From positions 1-59,981 of the forward strand of contig DMKZ01000039.1 of the NCBI GenBank assembly GCA_003454065.1: a stretch of 59,981 bases of DNA. The letters are read 5' to 3'. The notes below the pieces were generated by a model, which worked only from the letters and a program-made list of their open reading frames with translations, was not told where the DNA came from and searched no databases. A program made the position numbers and the translations under genes. Positions 9,077 through 17,997 of the stretch are shown here, piece by piece. The first letter of the stretch is position 1. Each line of letters opens with the position of its first letter. Source of the DNA: Spirochaetaceae bacterium (GTDB taxonomy: Bacteria; Spirochaetota; Spirochaetia; Sphaerochaetales; Sphaerochaetaceae).

Positions 9077-9294
9077 ATGGGCCTGTATGTTAATCCTGAC
9101 AATAGAAGTTTCAATGAGAGCATCAATTCCAAGATATACGTTGACAAGAGCATGCTTTTGGCGGAGCTCAATAGCCTGATAGGGACAAGCGGCGTTTCGC
9201 AGGTTTGGAGAAATACGAGGGCAATACTCTTCTCATAGGCGTCAGTTATGACAAAAAGGCCAAGACGCACGAGTGCAGGATAGACAAGGCATAG
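9077..9294 (+). pseudogene. AAA-ATPase_like/DUF1703 protein, internally deleted remnant
   Basis: Starting at 9077 the first 37 codons match the N-terminus of the AAA-ATPase_like family (MGLYVNPDN...IYVDKSMLL...NSLIGT). They are followed at once, in another frame, by the family's extreme C-terminus (YEGNTLLIGVSYDKKAKTHE) and a stop at 9292-9294. These proteins are normally over 500 residues, so essentially the entire ATPase is gone. Like the remnant at 188-525, only the two ends survive. Confidence 0.65.
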
Positions 9295-9298
9295 GATT

Positions 9299-9622
9299 GT
9301 GTTCACGGGTGGCGCAATAGGCGTAAGGGATGAGAGGCTGCTCGATTCGGCGATAGGGAGCATATACCAAACATTCGATGGAGCAGAGCTATATCCTACA
9401 AAAGAGGAAAAAGGTGCGAAACTTGGATTTTCGCTTATTTCAAATCATGCTTTTTTGGATGGCAACAAGAGAGTGGGAATGCTTGCCATGCTTTCTTTTC
9501 TTGAAATAAACGGCATAAGGCTGAATTGCGCTGACAACGAGATCTGTGCTATGGGAATGGGCGTTGCATCAGGAAAATACGCCTACGACGATTTATTGAA
9601 ATTCGTCTTGAATCACAAATGA
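9299..9622 (+). pseudogene. Doc/Fic-type toxin, 5'-truncated copy
   Basis: The 107 residues are strongly similar to the intact Doc-like protein at 34797-35177 from GIGVRDE onward, including the Fic core HAFLDGNKR that binds the phosphate donor. The first 20 or so residues of the intact protein are absent, and the frame begins right after the ATPase remnant with only a GTG/TTG start and no ribosome binding site. No antitoxin gene precedes it. It is probably inactive, a decayed paralogue of the functional pair. Doc toxins phosphorylate EF-Tu in the characterised systems. Confidence 0.7.
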
Positions 9623-9637
9623 TGCTTTTAAATGCCT

Positions 9638-9666
9638 TTGTTGTAAAAAAAACCGATAACTATAAA
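9638..9666 (+). promoter_or_regulatory. Candidate sigma70-type promoter of rubrerythrin
   Basis: TTGTTG (9638-9643) and TATAAA (9661-9666) are separated by 17 bp, about 45 bp before the rubrerythrin start at 9712, which also has an AAAGGAG-type ribosome binding site. Confidence 0.5.
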
Positions 9667-9711
9667 ATAATATGGCGGGGGTTTGAACGCCCTTTGTAAA
9701 GGAGACGACGT

Positions 9712-10254
9712 ATGCCAACATTGAAAGGGTCGAAGACCGAGGAGAATTTGCAGGCTGCTTTCGCAGGGGAGAGCCAGGCGAGGAACAAATATACGTATTA
9801 TGCCACCAAAGCCAGATCGGAGGGGTACGAGCAGATAGCCGCGCTTTTTCTGGAAACAGCGGATAACGAGAAGGAGCATGCCAAGATCTGGTTCAAGTAT
9901 CTTAACGGCGGAAGCATCCCGGATACATTGACGAATCTTCAGGATGCCGCTGCAGGCGAGAATTTCGAGTGGACCAGCATGTATGAGCAATTCGCGAGTG
10001 AAGCCGAAGAAGAGGGCTTTATGGATATTGCGGCAAGGTTCAGAATGGTCAGCGCTATCGAGAAGAGGCACGAGCAGAGGTATTTGAAGCTTATCAGCAA
10101 CCTGAGCAGCGGCTTCGTATTTTCGGCCGATGGGGATATGATTTGGAAGTGCAGGAATTGCGGTCATGTGATAATCGGAAAAAACGCTCCCGAAATCTGC
10201 CCTGTTTGCGCGCATCAGAAGGCTTTCTTTGAAATCAATGCGGAAAACTGGTAA
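9712..10254 (+). CDS. rbr: Rubrerythrin
   Basis: A 180-residue cytoplasmic non-haem iron protein that reduces hydrogen peroxide in anaerobes. The ferritin-like four-helix domain carries the di-iron ligands: Glu20, the E53-x-x-H56 pair (DNEKEHAK) and later glutamates near 97 and 118. A C-terminal rubredoxin-like domain has CxxC pairs at residues 147/150 and 163/166 (CRNCG and CPVC). Length and domain order are standard. The downstream SDR gene overlaps its end. Oxidative-stress protection implies a strict or near-strict anaerobe. Confidence 0.95.
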   Translation: MPTLKGSKTEENLQAAFAGESQARNKYTYYATKARSEGYEQIAALFLETADNEKEHAKIWFKYLNGGSIPDTLTNLQDAAAGENFEWTSMYEQFASEAEEEGFMDIAARFRMVSAIEKRHEQRYLKLISNLSSGFVFSADGDMIWKCRNCGHVIIGKNAPEICPVCAHQKAFFEINAENW

Positions 10255-11065
10255 GGGCAAGACCGCTGTCGTTACGGGCGCCACGAGCGGAATCGGATTG
10301 GCGATTGCCGAGCTTTTCGCCAAGAATGGATATAAGGTCTATTCGTTGTCCAGACGTGCGGACGAAACCGCTGAGGCGCAGGGATTCGAATCCGGCGGAA
10401 GCATTGAGTATAGAAAATGCGACGTTTCGGACGAGAATTCCATCAGGAGAGCCTTTTCGGTTATCAAAAGGATAGACGTGATGGTTCATGCCGCAGGATA
10501 TGGAATCGCCGGAAGTCTGGAGATGGTGTCTAATGAGCAGGCTCATGCCCAATTCGAAACCAATTTCTTCGGCGTTCTAAATGTGAATCGGGCGGCGCTT
10601 CCCATCATGAGAGCTCAAGGGTTCGGAACCGTCATAATCACCGGCTCGGTAACTGGTGTCTATCCCATACCTTTTCAAGGGCATTATTCGGCTTCCAAAT
10701 TTGCTTTGGAAGGGTACGCCGGCGCGCTGAGGCTGGAGCTTAGGAAATTCAATATCAGAGTTTCTTTGGTGGAGCCCGGCGATGTCAGGACCGGATTTAC
10801 AGCGGCTCGAGTTCCTTGCGAGAGCGAGGATTCTCCGTATTATGACATTTGCTGCAGGTCTGTGGCTAAAATGGCGAATGACGAGCAAAACGGCTTGACG
10901 CCCGAAAGCGTGGCTAAGCTTTATTATAAGATAGCATCCAAGAAAAATCCTGCCCCGACATACGTAACCGCCTTTTCATACAAGTTCCTGGTATTTCTCA
11001 AGCGTCTTTTTTCGGCCAGGTTCATGTATAGAGTCTTAGGCTCGATGTATTTGCCGAAAGCTTGA
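10238..11065 (+). CDS. Short-chain dehydrogenase/reductase
   Basis: A classical SDR of about 275 residues with a Rossmann fold. The cofactor motif TGATSGIG is near residue 15, the structural segment is VMVHAAGYG (replacing NNAG) and the catalytic motif YSASKFAL, with Ser in VTGS just upstream. The basic residues SRR after the second strand suggest NADP(H). Substrate is not predictable. It overlaps rubrerythrin by 17 bp; an upstream TTG at 10229 has AAGG at better spacing, so the exact start is uncertain. Its stop overlaps the TatD start (TGATG), making a coupled chain to tatD. Confidence 0.85.
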   Translation: MRKTGKGKTAVVTGATSGIGLAIAELFAKNGYKVYSLSRRADETAEAQGFESGGSIEYRKCDVSDENSIRRAFSVIKRIDVMVHAAGYGIAGSLEMVSNEQAHAQFETNFFGVLNVNRAALPIMRAQGFGTVIITGSVTGVYPIPFQGHYSASKFALEGYAGALRLELRKFNIRVSLVEPGDVRTGFTAARVPCESEDSPYYDICCRSVAKMANDEQNGLTPESVAKLYYKIASKKNPAPTYVTAFSYKFLVFLKRLFSARFMYRVLGSMYLPKA

Positions 11066-11892
11066 TGGATAAGGCCGAATTGTTATCCCGTCCTGAGTTT
11101 TCAGACGCTCATTTCCATTCCTTGTCGCCTCGATATGACGAGGCCGGGATTGAGTTTGAAAGGATTTACGCATCGCTTTTCAGGGGAATAGATTGCTCTG
11201 CTTCGCTTGCGGATATTCACGAAATAGCGCCGAGAATTTCGAGGCATTCCAATATTTTCACGACCGTAGGGGCAGGACCTTGGCAGGCGTCTGAAGCGGC
11301 GAGCAATGGTTTTCTGGATGAAATAGAGAGCACTGCGAATGCTTTTTTGCAAAACAAGCAGATGATTGCAATCGGCGAGACCGGCTTGGACTATCATTAC
11401 GATTACGACAGAACGCTTCAGAAAAGTCTTTTTGCTCGCCAAGTCGAGATTTCGATAGCCGTGAGGCTTCCGCTCATCCTTCACATTCGCGACAGTTTCA
11501 AAGACGCTTTCGATATTTTGGCGGCTTACGGTTTGGACAGGCAAGGCATAGTGCATTGCTTCAGCGGCGATAAGGATGAGGCGAGGATGGCTTTGGATAA
11601 AGGGTTTTATCTTTCGTTCGGGGGCTCTGCCACTTACAAAGGCAACGGGCATATTCGTGAGGCATTGGCTTTTTGCCCTTCTGACAGAATACTTTTGGAA
11701 ACCGATAGCCCATGGCTGTCGCCCGAAGGCAAAAGGCGCAGCGTAAACACGCCGATGAACGTTTATGATATAGGGAACTATCTTTCCGAGTGGCGAAATG
11801 ATGGCAGGGACGGCAGCATCTTCAAGGAATCGAATCGCAACATCGTTTCGTTTTTGAGCCAGAGGGAAGATGTCTGTTCGCAGGCGAAGTGA
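11065..11892 (+). CDS. TatD family metal-dependent hydrolase/DNase
   Basis: A 275-residue TIM-barrel amidohydrolase-fold protein. Metal ligands seen: DAHFH (His16, His18), Glu105 in GETGLDYH, His140 in LHIRD, His164 in HCFSG and Asp214 in LETDSPWLSP. Characterised TatD proteins are 3'-5' DNases involved in repair or stress responses. The ATG at 11065 shares its A with the SDR stop. The next gene, ispH, starts only 3 bp after its stop, so SDR-tatD-ispH-rlmE look like one transcript. Confidence 0.88.
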   Translation: MDKAELLSRPEFSDAHFHSLSPRYDEAGIEFERIYASLFRGIDCSASLADIHEIAPRISRHSNIFTTVGAGPWQASEAASNGFLDEIESTANAFLQNKQMIAIGETGLDYHYDYDRTLQKSLFARQVEISIAVRLPLILHIRDSFKDAFDILAAYGLDRQGIVHCFSGDKDEARMALDKGFYLSFGGSATYKGNGHIREALAFCPSDRILLETDSPWLSPEGKRRSVNTPMNVYDIGNYLSEWRNDGRDGSIFKESNRNIVSFLSQREDVCSQAK

Positions 11893-11895
11893 TTC

Positions 11896-12780
11896 ATGCA
11901 GGTAGTGAAATCTGAATTCCAAGGATTTTGCAGCGGGGTGGAGCGCGCCATGTCGATAGCCCGAAAGGCGCGCGATGAGTCGGCGGTGAATTGCGGCAGG
12001 GTTTTTCTTTCCGGTCTGATATGCCATAATCGAAGGGAAAATGAAAATCTCGGCCTTCGGGTGATTTGCGATGACGATTTCGATAAGGCCGTCGAATCGG
12101 AATTGACTTTGGTAATCGGAGCCCATGGCGCTTCCAAAGCGCTTTTGGATAGGATTGCCGAATTTCCGCAAGCGAAAATCGTTTCGGCGATTTGCCCCGT
12201 TGTGGAGATGAATCTTCGAGAGATAGATCGGTTGGCGACCGAGACGGGTCACGAACGAATATTGGTTTATTTGGGAAGTCGAGGACATACGGAAGCCGAG
12301 TCGGCGAGAAGTCGATTGCGGGAAAACGACTTCTTCGTATCGACCGCTAAGGAAGCCGCCGGAATAGCTGAGCGCCAGGAATTGCGCGGAAAAGAGGTCG
12401 AGTTCATGGTCCAAACTTCGTTCTCGCAGGAGATTTTCGATGCGTCGGTCAAGTCGTTTGGAGCAAATGGCGCGCGATGCGTTATGTTCAACGGCATTTG
12501 TTCCGATTGCATTAGAAGAAGGAAGGATGTCGAAAAATTGGCGAAGGAATGCGAGGTCGTGATTGTCGTTGGGGATGATATAAGCCGAAATGCAAGCGAA
12601 TTGACTGAAATCGCAAGTAAATCCGGTGCCGAGGCGCTTCTTGTCGCTGATGCCTCGCAGTTGCGTGAGCTCGCGTCAGAGGGCAAGTTCAATGCTTGCA
12701 ACAGGGCGGGCGTGATTTCATCCGCATCGTCGTCCGCAGGTGTTTTTGATGAAGTGTGCGAATGTTTGGAGGGTCTTTGA
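11896..12780 (+). CDS. ispH: 4-hydroxy-3-methylbut-2-enyl diphosphate reductase
   Basis: Last step of the non-mevalonate (MEP) pathway, making IPP and DMAPP in the cytoplasm with a [4Fe-4S] cluster. Cluster cysteines are Cys12 (GFCSGVERA), Cys100 (AICPVV) and Cys202 (NGICSDC). Substrate-binding residues are visible as H44 (ICHN), H77 (GAHGAS), and H131 with catalytic-type Glu133 (RGHTEAE). At 294 residues it has normal length but a divergent sequence, for example SDCIRRR where TxxRQ is usual. It ends overlapping the rlmE start by one base (TGATG). Confidence 0.88.
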   Translation: MQVVKSEFQGFCSGVERAMSIARKARDESAVNCGRVFLSGLICHNRRENENLGLRVICDDDFDKAVESELTLVIGAHGASKALLDRIAEFPQAKIVSAICPVVEMNLREIDRLATETGHERILVYLGSRGHTEAESARSRLRENDFFVSTAKEAAGIAERQELRGKEVEFMVQTSFSQEIFDASVKSFGANGARCVMFNGICSDCIRRRKDVEKLAKECEVVIVVGDDISRNASELTEIASKSGAEALLVADASQLRELASEGKFNACNRAGVISSASSSAGVFDEVCECLEGL

Positions 12781-13382
12781 TGGCTAAGTCGAAAAAAGGC
12801 GAAAGCGATTGGTGGTCCAACGAGGCCAAGAGGCTGGGATATCCCGCCAGAAGCGTTTTCAAGCTGAAGGAAATCAACGATAAGTTTCATGTCTTCGCAA
12901 AGCCTGAAAAGGTTTTAGACGTGGGCGCAGCTCCGGGCAGTTGGACTCAATTCATCTCGAGAGAGATTCTCAAGGGCAAGGGGCATGTTGTGGCTTGCGA
13001 CCTAAATTCTCTTTCCATACCTGTCGAGGGCACGAATATAACCGAAGTCGTAGGCGATGCCTTTTGCGAGGAGAATCAGCGGAAAATCCTGTCTCTTGCG
13101 CCTTTTGATGCTGTCGTTTCGGACGCGGCTCCGCATACTATCGGCAACCGCAGCGTGGATTGTCAAAGAAGTCTGGAAATCGCTGAAAGCATGGCGTCGC
13201 TTTCGGATAAGGCGCTCGGTGTCGGCGGCAATCTGGTTTTCAAGATGTACCAGGGGAACGAAACCGCCGAATTGGTCAAATCGCTTAGGAAGAAGTTTGC
13301 AAAAGTGTCCATCTTCAAGCCGGAATGCTCGCGCAGCACCTCTTTCGAGTGTTTTGTAGTCGCAATCGGGAAAAAAGGCTGA
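12780..13382 (+). CDS. rlmE: 23S rRNA (uridine-2'-O)-methyltransferase, RlmE/FtsJ family
   Basis: A 200-residue SAM-dependent methyltransferase acting on the A-loop uridine of 23S rRNA. The SAM motif is LDVGAAPGSWTQF near residues 46-58 and the catalytic tetrad reads Lys28, Asp115 (SDAAPH), Lys155 (FKMYQG) and Glu190. The ATG at 12780 is chosen because GGAGGG lies just upstream and it couples to the ispH stop; an extension to 12756 adds nothing conserved. Normal family length. Confidence 0.92.
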   Translation: MAKSKKGESDWWSNEAKRLGYPARSVFKLKEINDKFHVFAKPEKVLDVGAAPGSWTQFISREILKGKGHVVACDLNSLSIPVEGTNITEVVGDAFCEENQRKILSLAPFDAVVSDAAPHTIGNRSVDCQRSLEIAESMASLSDKALGVGGNLVFKMYQGNETAELVKSLRKKFAKVSIFKPECSRSTSFECFVVAIGKKG

Positions 13383-13440
13383 AACTCGTGGTCGTACGAA
13401 AAAAAGCTGACTGCACAAGCAATACCTCGAAAAACCTTTT

Positions 13441-13469
13441 TTGGAAAAAAAAAGCCGTTCGACTATAAT
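13441..13469 (+). promoter_or_regulatory. Candidate sigma70-type promoter
   Basis: TTGGAA (13441-13446) and consensus TATAAT (13464-13469) are 17 bp apart, in the gap after rlmE and about 90 bp before the small membrane protein at 13560. It would start the 13560-15872 transcript. Confidence 0.55.
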
Positions 13470-13559
13470 GAGAACTGCAACCGATTCGCGATAAGATATT
13501 TAGAAACGGCCTGCGCGGTTGATTAGGTTGGCGGAGCGTGCCGTTTTCGGGGAGATGAT

Positions 13560-13850
13560 ATGGCAAAGAATAAAAGAGATGGTTTGTTTTCCAATCCCGC
13601 AAAGAAACTCAAAGGGCTGATTAAGCTTGTCTTTTGGATTGCGGCATTATGCATGATAGCGTATGGCATGTATTTGCTTGTGAACGGATTGATGCACGGC
13701 GCTGATTTGGTCGATCTCCTTATAGAAGTCGCCATAAGCGTCATTTGCATGCCTGTTGCCTTGTATTTGGCGACATTGGCGGGAATTTGCTTTTTGGATA
13801 TGATTTCCGCAATAAGGGAAATCGCCGACAAGATTAACAAGGATGAATAA
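13560..13850 (+). CDS. Small two-helix membrane protein, unknown function
   Basis: A 96-residue protein with a basic N-terminus (MAKNKRDGLFSNPAKKLK) and two hydrophobic segments at about residues 22-42 and 55-80, giving a hairpin in the inner membrane. GGGGAGATGAT before the ATG provides the ribosome binding site. Its stop overlaps the start of the PLP decarboxylase by 8 bp, so the two are coupled. No family is recognised. It could be a partner of the decarboxylase, such as an anchor, but nothing in the sequence shows that. Confidence 0.75.
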   Translation: MAKNKRDGLFSNPAKKLKGLIKLVFWIAALCMIAYGMYLLVNGLMHGADLVDLLIEVAISVICMPVALYLATLAGICFLDMISAIREIADKINKDE

Positions 13851-15282
13851 CGGGAAATTCGTTCTGAATTCCGAGACTTTAGCGGACTTCAGGCATCAAT
13901 CGGAGGCTGTGATCGATGTCCTGTGCAGAAGTTTCGGGCAGGAGAACGGCTTTAGCGGGGCCAAGCCCGAGGAAGTTTTCAAATCCGTATCCGAACTTGA
14001 TGTGCTTCCGAAGAAGGGAATAGGGTTCGATAAGGCGCTGTCGCTTATCGAGTCCAAGGTTCTTCCTGATATGCTGAAGGTTTCGCTTTTCGGAATCATG
14101 GCGCATTTGCACACTCCTGTTTTGCTTGAAAGCATCGCAGCGGAAACCATCATAGGCGCTTACAATCAATCCATGGATTCTTGGGATCAGGCGCCGTCCG
14201 CAACTGAGGTGGAGATTTCGCTGATAAAAAGGCTCGCAGCGCTTTACGGGTATCCTGCCGGTTCCGACGGCACATTCACTTCGGGCGGAACGCAATCCAA
14301 TTTGCAGGCATGCATCATAGCAAGGGACAAAGCGTTTGCGCGATTGGGCGATGATGTCAGAAAGGCCGGATTGCAGGGCTCGATGCGCAGGATGAGGATA
14401 TATGCGTCTGAGATAGCGCATTTCTCCTTTTCGAAGTCGGCGCATATTCTCGGAATGGGTTATGATAGCGTTCGCCTTGTTCCTGTGAACGGCAGGATGC
14501 AGATGGATGTCGCAGCGCTGGAAAAAGCGGTCGAAGAGGATGTCGAGGCGGGGTTTGCGCCTTGCATGGTTGCCGCTACGGTAGGGACTACCGACTTCGG
14601 GTCGATAGACGATCTTGCTGCAATCAGCGCGATTTGCAGGAAATACGGGATGCATTTTCATGCGGATGCGGCGTATGGCAGCGCATGCGTTCTCAGCCGG
14701 AAATACAAAGGACGCGTTGAAAATCTGAAGCTGTGCGATTCGATTACGATAGATTTCCACAAAATGTTCTTGCTTCCGATAAGCTGTTCTTGCATATTGG
14801 TTAAAAACGCCCGTGATTTCGATTGCCTTTCGTTCCATTCGGATTATCTTAATCGTGAGGAAGACGAGGGGGATGGGTATGATAACCTTGTGGGGAAAAG
14901 CCTTCTCACGACCAGGCGCTCCGATTGCATGAAGGTTCTTATGGCATTCATGGTCAGAGGCGAGGACGGCCTTGACGAGATGGTGACTGCCATGATGGAT
15001 AATGCTCGGTATTTTTATGGGATATTGAATGCAAGCGACATGATCGAAACGCTGAACGAACCCGAGCTGACATCCGTCGTATTCAGGCGCTTGCCGAAAG
15101 ACAAGGATTCAGATGCGAACGAGTTCAACAAGAAGCTTCGCAGATGGCTCATGCACGAAAAGAAGATGATAATAGGGCAGACGACCGTCGGAGGCGATAC
15201 GTATCTTAAGTTCACTCTTTTGAATCCGTCTTTGAAAAAAGGCGATTTCGACAGGATGCTCTCGATTATCTGCGGTTTTTAG
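13843..15282 (+). CDS. PLP-dependent group II amino-acid decarboxylase
   Basis: A 479-residue fold-type I PLP enzyme of the glutamate/tyrosine/2,4-diaminobutyrate decarboxylase family. Visible are TSGGTQSNL (phosphate binding, near 147), His193 stacking on the cofactor, HADAAYG with Asp275 contacting the pyridine nitrogen, and the Schiff-base lysine in DFHK (Lys307). Substrate cannot be assigned; glutamate decarboxylase and aromatic-type enzymes share all of these residues. It overlaps a small membrane protein upstream, and yigZ starts 11 bp after its stop. Confidence 0.85.
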   Translation: MNNGKFVLNSETLADFRHQSEAVIDVLCRSFGQENGFSGAKPEEVFKSVSELDVLPKKGIGFDKALSLIESKVLPDMLKVSLFGIMAHLHTPVLLESIAAETIIGAYNQSMDSWDQAPSATEVEISLIKRLAALYGYPAGSDGTFTSGGTQSNLQACIIARDKAFARLGDDVRKAGLQGSMRRMRIYASEIAHFSFSKSAHILGMGYDSVRLVPVNGRMQMDVAALEKAVEEDVEAGFAPCMVAATVGTTDFGSIDDLAAISAICRKYGMHFHADAAYGSACVLSRKYKGRVENLKLCDSITIDFHKMFLLPISCSCILVKNARDFDCLSFHSDYLNREEDEGDGYDNLVGKSLLTTRRSDCMKVLMAFMVRGEDGLDEMVTAMMDNARYFYGILNASDMIETLNEPELTSVVFRRLPKDKDSDANEFNKKLRRWLMHEKKMIIGQTTVGGDTYLKFTLLNPSLKKGDFDRMLSIICGF

Positions 15283-15293
15283 GGATTAGGGAG

Positions 15294-15872
15294 ATGCTTG
15301 CCCTTGTCAAAGAGGTTTCAACCGAGCTCGTAGTCAGGAAATCGAAGTTCATTTCAATCGCAACGCCATGCGGGAGCGCAGACGAATTGAAGGCGAAAAA
15401 GGATGCGCTTTGGCTGTTGCATAAAGGCGCGAGGCACATTGTTCATGCTGCGGTTTTTTCGAATCTATCCCTGTTTTCGTATAGTGATGACAAAGAGCCT
15501 AAAGGTACTGCCGGATTGCCGACATTCGAGGTTCTGAAGGGAGCGAAAGCCGTGAACATCGCTTTGTTTACGATTCGCTATTTCGGCGGAGTTCTTTTGG
15601 GGACGGGCGGTCTTAGAAGGGCTTATGGCGATAGCGCCAAGCAATGCATCGAAAAGGCCGAGTTTGCAGAGGTAAAGGAATTCAAGACGTTGGATTTCAC
15701 GGCTTCATATCAGGACATCGGCAGGTTGAAAAGGCTCTTTTCTGAAAGTGATGTTGAAATCATCAAAATGGAAGAAGGCGCCGATGTAAAGATGACGCTG
15801 GGTGTGGCGAATTCAGATTTCGAGAGCATGAAAGGGAGAATCGAGGAGATTATCAGGACCAAGATCGTCTGA
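15294..15872 (+). CDS. YigZ/IMPACT family protein
   Basis: A 192-residue cytoplasmic protein of the UPF0029/IMPACT family. The signature is in the middle: FSDDKEP-like SYSDDKEPKGTAGLP and YFGGVLLGTGGLRRAYGD. The C-terminal half matches the DUF1949 domain, an EF-G domain IV-like fold. The family is linked to translation or RNA handling, but biochemical function is uncertain. It lies directly after the PLP decarboxylase in what looks like one transcript. Confidence 0.88.
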   Translation: MLALVKEVSTELVVRKSKFISIATPCGSADELKAKKDALWLLHKGARHIVHAAVFSNLSLFSYSDDKEPKGTAGLPTFEVLKGAKAVNIALFTIRYFGGVLLGTGGLRRAYGDSAKQCIEKAEFAEVKEFKTLDFTASYQDIGRLKRLFSESDVEIIKMEEGADVKMTLGVANSDFESMKGRIEEIIRTKIV

Positions 15873-15936
15873 ATCCTTTATTTTTTTTTATTATATTTGA
15901 TACTATCACGTGTTCGGATCAATAGGAGCGTATGTT

Positions 15937-17943
15937 ATGAAAAATAAGAGATATTTGCTGCTGTTCGCACTATTCGTTATGGTTGCAATTTGCATGCTGG
16001 TGTGTTCATGTAATTTGGATGACAAGAACAATTCCGAAAAGACTTCGGTGGAAGATGTTCCCGGAGTTTCCGGAACGACGGTGATAGCCAGCAACATGAG
16101 CAGTTCGGATTTGCAGAAAATCGCGGATGCAATAGGTGTGTCGTCTGCTGATGTCAAAGATTTGATCGATGACTTCCTGGCATCGTCAGCCGCCGAGAAT
16201 GGAAAAACGACTTTGAAGGACTTCCTGGCATGGTATAATAATCAAAGCAATGAAAACGGCGGTGGAAGCATCGCCGGTCAGGGCGGCACGAATGGCATCG
16301 AGGGCGGTGGCGAAAGCGGCGGAAACAATCAGGGCGGAGTTCCCGAAGGCGAAAAGCATGAGGGGGAGAACGGGATAACAAAGACTTCGTATTCGCTTTC
16401 CGGAAAGGAAAAATCGGCATTCGGCAATGTTAAGCAGACGAGCGCTTTCTATTCCCCTTCCAATGCGACGTCCTCCAATATAAAGTATTCTTCAGACAAG
16501 GTGGTTCATCTGAAAAGCTCCGAGGATTTCAAGAGTGAAGTGACTGATGCGCAAGGGTTTGTATTCGTCGATTTCTATAAGGGCGGATGCCATAATTGCG
16601 TTTATTCGGGCTGGTCTATGGAGCAGCTTGCCAGGCAGAATTATGCTGGCGTGAAGTATTGCAATGTTCAGACATTCGGCTCGGAATACGATCCGTCTTC
16701 TAAGGGAGCCGATCTCGATTGGTATTTGCAGGAGCATGGAAGGGACGACGGAGAGTTCACCGAATGGATGAAGAACTGGCTTCAGACGGAATGCAATGAT
16801 AAGAGCGAGAGAACATGCGCAGATGAATACAGCGACGCCACAAGGAAACTGGATAGCGAGGGAATAGAGCTGATCGGAGGCTGGTCGTATCCTGTTATGA
16901 TCATGTTCAAGGATGGTGTTCCTGTCGGAGGAATACAGGGCGGACAGCCTTATTACGATGGTGATTCCGATTCGCCTATGGCATACATGGGCGGATGGGA
17001 CAAGATAGGCATGAGAGCATTCATCAACACATGCGTGCAATCCGATGCCGATGCCCCGGCGACCGGATGGACTGCTATAACTCAGGATGTTTCTCCTGTT
17101 GCGAAGGCTGTCGCGAACGGATCGATAAGGGAAATCCCATCCAAAATCAATGTTCCGGATTGGTTTTTCGGCAAATTCGAAACTGAGCGCGATGATCTGA
17201 GATGGAACATGAAAGCCAGTTTCTATGCGACGCCTGATTATATTGCCACTGCAGCAATTCAACCGTACCAGTATTTGTATGATTATGCTTTGGAGCAGGA
17301 TGGCATGATTCCGTCATGGCTCAAAGACGTTTGGTATAGCGATGTCATGCATGGTGACCCAGGTACTGTCATTTCTGCCGCGCCGGCTGGCGTGTCGAAA
17401 GAGGAGATAATAGACATCTTGGATGATTACTTCGATCCATACACGAATGCGGTCGGAGAGACGAAATGGAACTATTCCATGAATCACGCCAAGAGTTATT
17501 ATGGTTCCAAATATCAGGCCTGCGCTCGTTGGGGCGAGGCGGTTCCCAGATACGGCATGGAAAAGGCGAAATATGACGAAGGCAATGGCAGCATCATATA
17601 TTACATCTTGGATGCTAGCGATTGGTATGTTTCGGTCTATCGCATAATAAAATATTCGGATACCAATTTTTCTGGCAGCGTTTTTGAGGTGAGGAAGGGC
17701 GGCAAGTTCAATATGAAGCACTATGAAGCTACGGAGAAGACGGTGATTGATGGTTTTGATTATCAGAAAGGACGGGACACGTATATGGAATATGGCGAGT
17801 TCGGCATGGGCGGATTGATGGACTGGCATTACATGTGGCCGTATGTGTACCTTTTCAATGATGATGATTGGAGAGCGGATTGCGGCAGCAATGCCAATAA
17901 GACCATGACGCTGGCTGAGGTAAAAGCCATTAAGGGCGAATGA
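15937..17943 (+). CDS. Large lipoprotein with thioredoxin-like domain
   Basis: 668 residues. The lipoprotein signal ends at Cys25 (VCSC); GGAG lies 8 nt before the ATG at 15937. Residues 53-103 form an acidic helical segment, followed by a Gly/Asn/Glu-rich linker (about 105-150). Near 209 comes a thioredoxin-like strand and active site, FVFVDFYKGGCHNC (Cys218, Cys221), with a cis-Pro-like WSYPVMIMF segment further on. The remaining 350 residues are rich in Tyr, Trp and Asp and match nothing I recognise. It should be tethered to a membrane outside the cytoplasm. It could be a disulfide-handling or reductase protein, but redox activity is only inferred from the CHNC motif. Confidence 0.75.
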   Translation: MKNKRYLLLFALFVMVAICMLVCSCNLDDKNNSEKTSVEDVPGVSGTTVIASNMSSSDLQKIADAIGVSSADVKDLIDDFLASSAAENGKTTLKDFLAWYNNQSNENGGGSIAGQGGTNGIEGGGESGGNNQGGVPEGEKHEGENGITKTSYSLSGKEKSAFGNVKQTSAFYSPSNATSSNIKYSSDKVVHLKSSEDFKSEVTDAQGFVFVDFYKGGCHNCVYSGWSMEQLARQNYAGVKYCNVQTFGSEYDPSSKGADLDWYLQEHGRDDGEFTEWMKNWLQTECNDKSERTCADEYSDATRKLDSEGIELIGGWSYPVMIMFKDGVPVGGIQGGQPYYDGDSDSPMAYMGGWDKIGMRAFINTCVQSDADAPATGWTAITQDVSPVAKAVANGSIREIPSKINVPDWFFGKFETERDDLRWNMKASFYATPDYIATAAIQPYQYLYDYALEQDGMIPSWLKDVWYSDVMHGDPGTVISAAPAGVSKEEIIDILDDYFDPYTNAVGETKWNYSMNHAKSYYGSKYQACARWGEAVPRYGMEKAKYDEGNGSIIYYILDASDWYVSVYRIIKYSDTNFSGSVFEVRKGGKFNMKHYEATEKTVIDGFDYQKGRDTYMEYGEFGMGGLMDWHYMWPYVYLFNDDDWRADCGSNANKTMTLAEVKAIKGE

Positions 17944-17971
17944 TTGACAAATAGGAGAACGTAACTATAAT
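17944..17971 (+). promoter_or_regulatory. Consensus sigma70 promoter of gap
   Basis: TTGACA (17944-17949) and TATAAT (17966-17971) are both perfect consensus hexamers, spaced 16 bp. They lie immediately after the preceding stop codon and 27 bp before the GAPDH start, which has GGAGGATAG as ribosome binding site. Strong constitutive expression is expected. Confidence 0.85.
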
Positions 17972-17997
17972 TTCTTAGTTGGTTTTGGAGGATAGAA

